Assembly (NCBI GenBank): GCA_905233985.1
Contig: CAJOFA010000014.1
Location: forward strand, 1-64,000
Length of the DNA: 64,000 nucleotides
Source: an uncultured Prevotella sp.
GTDB taxonomy: Bacteria; Bacteroidota; Bacteroidia; Bacteroidales; Bacteroidaceae
Direction of reading: 5' to 3'
Shown: piece by piece, positions 61,587 to 64,000 of the stretch
How positions within the stretch are numbered: the first letter of the stretch is position 1
Layout of the letters: every line of letters begins with the position of its first letter
Made by a program: the position numbers and the translations under genes
The notes under the pieces: generated by a model
What the model was told of the DNA's origin: nothing
What the model saw: the letters and a program-made list of their open reading frames with translations, nothing else
Database searches by the model: none

Positions 61587-62291
61587 ATGAAAAAGATTTT
61601 CAAAGTATTATTAGTAGCTTTTGTATTGTTGATAGTACCCGCAACGCATGCGTGTGCGCAGTGGGATTTTGATACCCAAGGTGAATTCAGCGAGGGTCTG
61701 GCTTGGTTCGAGGGTGACAACGGGAAGTATGGTTTTATCGACAAGACAGAAAAGGTGGTCATTCCGTGCAAGTGGAAAATGGCAGGTTCTTTCTCCGAGG
61801 GTCTGGCTATGGTTATGGACGATAATGGCAAGTGTGGCTTTATCAACAAAAAGGGCAAGGTCGTAATTCCATGCAAGTGGGAATATATAAAGAAGGTCTG
61901 TGAAGGTCTGGCTGCAGTCCGGGACGCCAACCAAAATTGGGGCTTTATCAACAAAACGGGCAAGGTGGTCATTCCGTGCCAGTGGAAAGATGCAGGTGTT
62001 TTTGGCGATGGTCTGGCTCAGGTCAAGGGCGACAACTACAAGTGGGGGTTTATTGACAAGACAGGCAAGGTGGTCTTGTCGTGCCAGTGGGCAAATGCAT
62101 CGTGCTTCCAAGAAGGCTTGGCTGCTGTTCAGGATTCCGACGGCAAGTGGGGCTATATCAACAAGACCGGCAAGGTGGTTATTCCTTTCCAGTGGAAGCT
62201 TGCACTACTTTTTACCAAGGGTCTGGCTGAGGTTGTTGACGCTAATGATAAGTGGCACAAGATTGACAAAACGGGAAAGATTGTAGAATAA
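61587..62291 (+). CDS. Secreted WG-repeat protein (long)
   Basis: A 234-residue exported protein with a signal peptide (MKKIFKVLLVAFVLLIVPAT) and about six WG repeats (for example GKYGFIDKTEKVVIPCKW), longer by two repeats than its relative at 56112. Both proteins end in KWHKIDKTGKIVE, and their 3' flanks are identical for about 25 bp beyond the stop, which indicates duplication or gene conversion. Repeat-number differences of this kind are common in WG proteins. The ligand is unknown. Confidence 0.88.
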   Translation: MKKIFKVLLVAFVLLIVPATHACAQWDFDTQGEFSEGLAWFEGDNGKYGFIDKTEKVVIPCKWKMAGSFSEGLAMVMDDNGKCGFINKKGKVVIPCKWEYIKKVCEGLAAVRDANQNWGFINKTGKVVIPCQWKDAGVFGDGLAQVKGDNYKWGFIDKTGKVVLSCQWANASCFQEGLAAVQDSDGKWGYINKTGKVVIPFQWKLALLFTKGLAEVVDANDKWHKIDKTGKIVE

Positions 62292-62309
62292 CCCTACGGA
62301 TTGCGCGAG

Positions 62310-62417
62310 ATGTACAATGCAAAACTGCAGCATAATTCGTGGGGTGACATGTGGGAGGACGTTATGTCCTTTGAGGATTATCAGTCAATGGATACCTACA
62401 AGTTCGAAGGTGATTAA
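62310..62417 (+). pseudogene. Small coding remnant after the second WG gene
   Basis: A 35-codon frame reading MYNAKLQHNSWGDMWEDVM then SFEDYQSMDTYKFEGD. The frame is open from the WG stop codon (PYGLRE precedes the Met). Its mixed composition looks protein-like, yet no start signal or family is evident. Only the first few bases are shared with the flank of the other WG gene. It is probably the tail of a lost gene. Confidence 0.35.
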
Positions 62418-62471
62418 CCTGGGTCGGGGGTCGGTTCTCCCTGATCCACTTTTTAAAGAATAAAACCAGGA

Positions 62472-62500
62472 AACGGAAGTCCGCGCGGCTTCCGTTTTTT
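62472..62500 (+). terminator. Terminator after the WG locus
   Basis: AACGGAAG/CTTCCGTT with a GC-rich loop, followed by a T run. Confidence 0.85.
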
Positions 62501-62552
62501 CGTCCGAGACCCTCTCTTATCCCCCTGTGTAGGGGGAATATTGTGGAGTGAA

Positions 62553-63521
62553 TCACAGCTTCACGCTCGTGATGTCCACGAGGCCGTTGACGATGGCGTA
62601 GATGGTGAGGCCGGCGGGGGAATGAATCTGCAGCTTGCGGGCGATGTTACGGCGGTGGGTGATGACGGTGTTCACGGAGATGCACAGGTGGTCGGCAATC
62701 TCCTTGTTCTGCATACCCTGCACGAGGCTGACGATGACGTCTTTCTCGCGTTCGCTGAGTGCCTCACCGCTGTCGGTGCCATTCTTGAAGACCATCGTGG
62801 AGATGTTTTTCGTGACGTCCTGCTGCTTCGTCAGCCGCTCCAGCCGGCGGATGGCAGGCACGAAGATGTTGTCCTCTACCTGGGCGTGAAGCATGAGCCA
62901 CTCCTCGTTGTTATAGATGTCGTAGAGCGTGGCGGTGAGTTTGTTGTTGAGGTGGGCATTGGCGGGCAGGTATTTGATGATGAGGAGCTTCAGCTCGCGC
63001 AACTTCCTGTCGGCGCTCTCGTGGTGCTTCGAGAAGGTCTCGATGCTGTAGTCGTTGACGGGGCGCTGCTCCAGTAGGGCCTGCACATAGGGGAAGAGCG
63101 TCTTCTCTTCGTACATCATGTGGCGGCGTATCTCACGGGCATATTCGTCGTAGAACCTGAGGATGAGCTGTCCGAGGTGTGTGGCAGCGTCGATGCTTTC
63201 CTCGAGCTCACGGCGTATGAAGGGCAGCTGGAAGTCGAGGTAATACTCGTGGCTGGCCTTGAGGTAGTGCATGAGCGTGGGTACGGAGAGCTGTTCGTCA
63301 TCCTCGTGACGGCTCTCGCTGCCTTGTCCGTTGATGGTGTAGTTCACCACGGCGAGGAAGGTGTAGGTGTCCACGTCGTTCATCTCGCATGTCTCACGCA
63401 CGGTCTTGTCGCCGAAACCGAGGTTGATGCCGAAGGAACCCAGCGACTGGAGGATGTTGTAGTCGTCCTTGATGAGTGAAATCATCTTGTCGTCAGCCTC
63501 ATAGATTTTCATATTCTTCAT
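62553..63521 (-). CDS. Hemerythrin-like LuxR-type transcription regulator
   Basis: A 322-residue regulator that appears to join a metal-binding sensor to a DNA-binding output. Residues about 12-60 (NLGFGDKTVRETCEMNDVDT) resemble the N-terminal domain of RIC/ScdA di-iron proteins. Residues about 85-235 are a hemerythrin-like four-helix bundle with the expected His and Glu residues (HYLKASHEYY, RRHMMYEEKTLFPYV, FSKHHES, HAQVEDNIFVP). The C-terminus is a LuxR helix-turn-helix (LSEREKDVIVSLVQGMQNKEIADHL). It could sense oxygen, NO or iron. The adjacent divergent outer-membrane protein gene is a likely target. Confidence 0.86.
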   Translation of the reverse strand: MKNMKIYEADDKMISLIKDDYNILQSLGSFGINLGFGDKTVRETCEMNDVDTYTFLAVVNYTINGQGSESRHEDDEQLSVPTLMHYLKASHEYYLDFQLPFIRRELEESIDAATHLGQLILRFYDEYAREIRRHMMYEEKTLFPYVQALLEQRPVNDYSIETFSKHHESADRKLRELKLLIIKYLPANAHLNNKLTATLYDIYNNEEWLMLHAQVEDNIFVPAIRRLERLTKQQDVTKNISTMVFKNGTDSGEALSEREKDVIVSLVQGMQNKEIADHLCISVNTVITHRRNIARKLQIHSPAGLTIYAIVNGLVDITSVKL

Positions 63522-63551
63522 GATGCTCTACCTATTATTAATTAGACGGTG

Positions 63552-63559
63552 CAAAAGTA
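63552..63559 (-). promoter_or_regulatory. -7 box for the hemerythrin-LuxR gene
   Basis: Minus-strand TACTTTTG, 31 bp before the start codon. Confidence 0.6.
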
Positions 63560-63650
63560 CACATTATTTCCGACATACACAATCCCTAATAGTAGGTATT
63601 TGCGGGCATTTTCATTATTTTTAGGTATTGCAGGCCTTGGGGCAAATGGC

Positions 63651-63658
63651 TACCTTTG
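63651..63658 (+). promoter_or_regulatory. -7 box for the outer-membrane protein gene
   Basis: TACCTTTG, 58 bp before the ATG at 63717. Divergent from the regulator. Confidence 0.6.
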
Positions 63659-63716
63659 CGGCGCAATTGAGAAAAAATTGAGAATAATAACGCATTTAAG
63701 CATAGAAAAACAAGAA

Positions 63717-64000
63717 ATGAGAAACAGGTATTTTGCATCTTTAGTAATGGGTATGCTTGTCTTTTTTCCCATAGGGACGAGCGCCCAGGAGAGCGCTGGC
63801 GACAGCGTCTTCTCACACGCCAAAAGCCGTCTGAGCGTAGGCGGCTATGGCGAGGTGGGCTATTCGCGTAACTACTACAGCGACCACGTGAGCCGCTACA
63901 GTCAGCCCGAGGAGCACCGCGACGACCCGAGTCACGGACGTTTCGACATTGCCCATGCCGTCATCTATCTGGGTTATGAGTTCGGCGACGGCTGGTCGTT
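63717..64000 (+). CDS. Outer-membrane porin-like protein (5' part)
   Basis: The first 94 codons of a gene that runs off the window. A signal peptide (MRNRYFASLVMGMLVFFPIG, cut near SAQ) is followed by RLSVGGYGEVGYSRNYYSD and GRFDIAHAVIYLGYEFGDGW. This pattern of alternating aromatic beta-strands is typical of phosphate-selective-porin-like barrels in Bacteroidetes. Substrate unknown. It is divergent from the hemerythrin-LuxR regulator, 195 bp away. Confidence 0.75.
   Translation, partial: MRNRYFASLVMGMLVFFPIGTSAQESAGDSVFSHAKSRLSVGGYGEVGYSRNYYSDHVSRYSQPEEHRDDPSHGRFDIAHAVIYLGYEFGDGWS

Overview
The window looks like a chromosomal segment from a Bacteroidales bacterium, most likely Prevotella or a close relative. 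Nearly every gene or operon has the Bacteroidetes promoter signature (a -7 box TAnnTTTG, sometimes with a TTTG about 20 bp upstream). Purine-rich ribosome binding sites are absent, and the gene families (apgM-type kinase in the thr operon, MORN and WG repeat proteins, PafA-like phosphatase, DUF3943, DUF5112/5113-like kinase) are typical of the group. There is no rRNA operon, no CRISPR array and no intact insertion sequence.

Layout. 0-17.6 kb is core: cytidine deaminase, ispE, metY, an HU protein, a tiny COX24/mS38-like basic protein, RNase G, a glycosyltransferase, a hybrid histidine kinase, an EEP-family phosphatase, tRNA-Lys, trmN6, then lon-tgt-lptF and a DEAD-box helicase. 17.6-24.0 kb is an accessory island: a type III restriction-modification pair (mod-res) with a long structured leader, bounded by an inverted repeat and by a fragment of a DUF3987-type gene. 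24-44 kb is again mostly core: glgB, YhcH, a MORN protein, kdsB, thrA-apgM-thrC, a PafA-like phosphatase, a GH10-like hydrolase, YihY, RNase P RNA, a second DUF3987 fragment, DUF3943 and pfkA. 44-52 kb holds a truncated AraC gene, a two-component operon with a very large double kinase, and eda/kdgK split by a four-helix-bundle gene. 52-62.5 kb is accessory: an EcoRI-like methyltransferase with a DUF262-HNH nuclease, two WG-repeat proteins, a RelE-type toxin-antitoxin pair, and a D5-like primase-helicase with an HU-like protein. The window ends with a hemerythrin-LuxR regulator and the start of an outer-membrane protein.

The most striking observations are not single genes. (1) The two unrelated restriction-modification operons (18.3 and 55.6 kb) carry homologous 5' leaders. 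In each, one strand of a stem can pair with either of two partners, the base pairs co-vary between the copies, and a last hairpin abuts the start codon. (2) Tandem arrays of 7-nt units occur at more than a dozen loci: at promoters, inside genes in multiples of 21 nt, and as inverted termini around both four-helix-bundle genes. (3) 8-nt arrays arranged as inverted repeats around a shared 20-nt AT-rich core lie beside both DUF3987 fragments.
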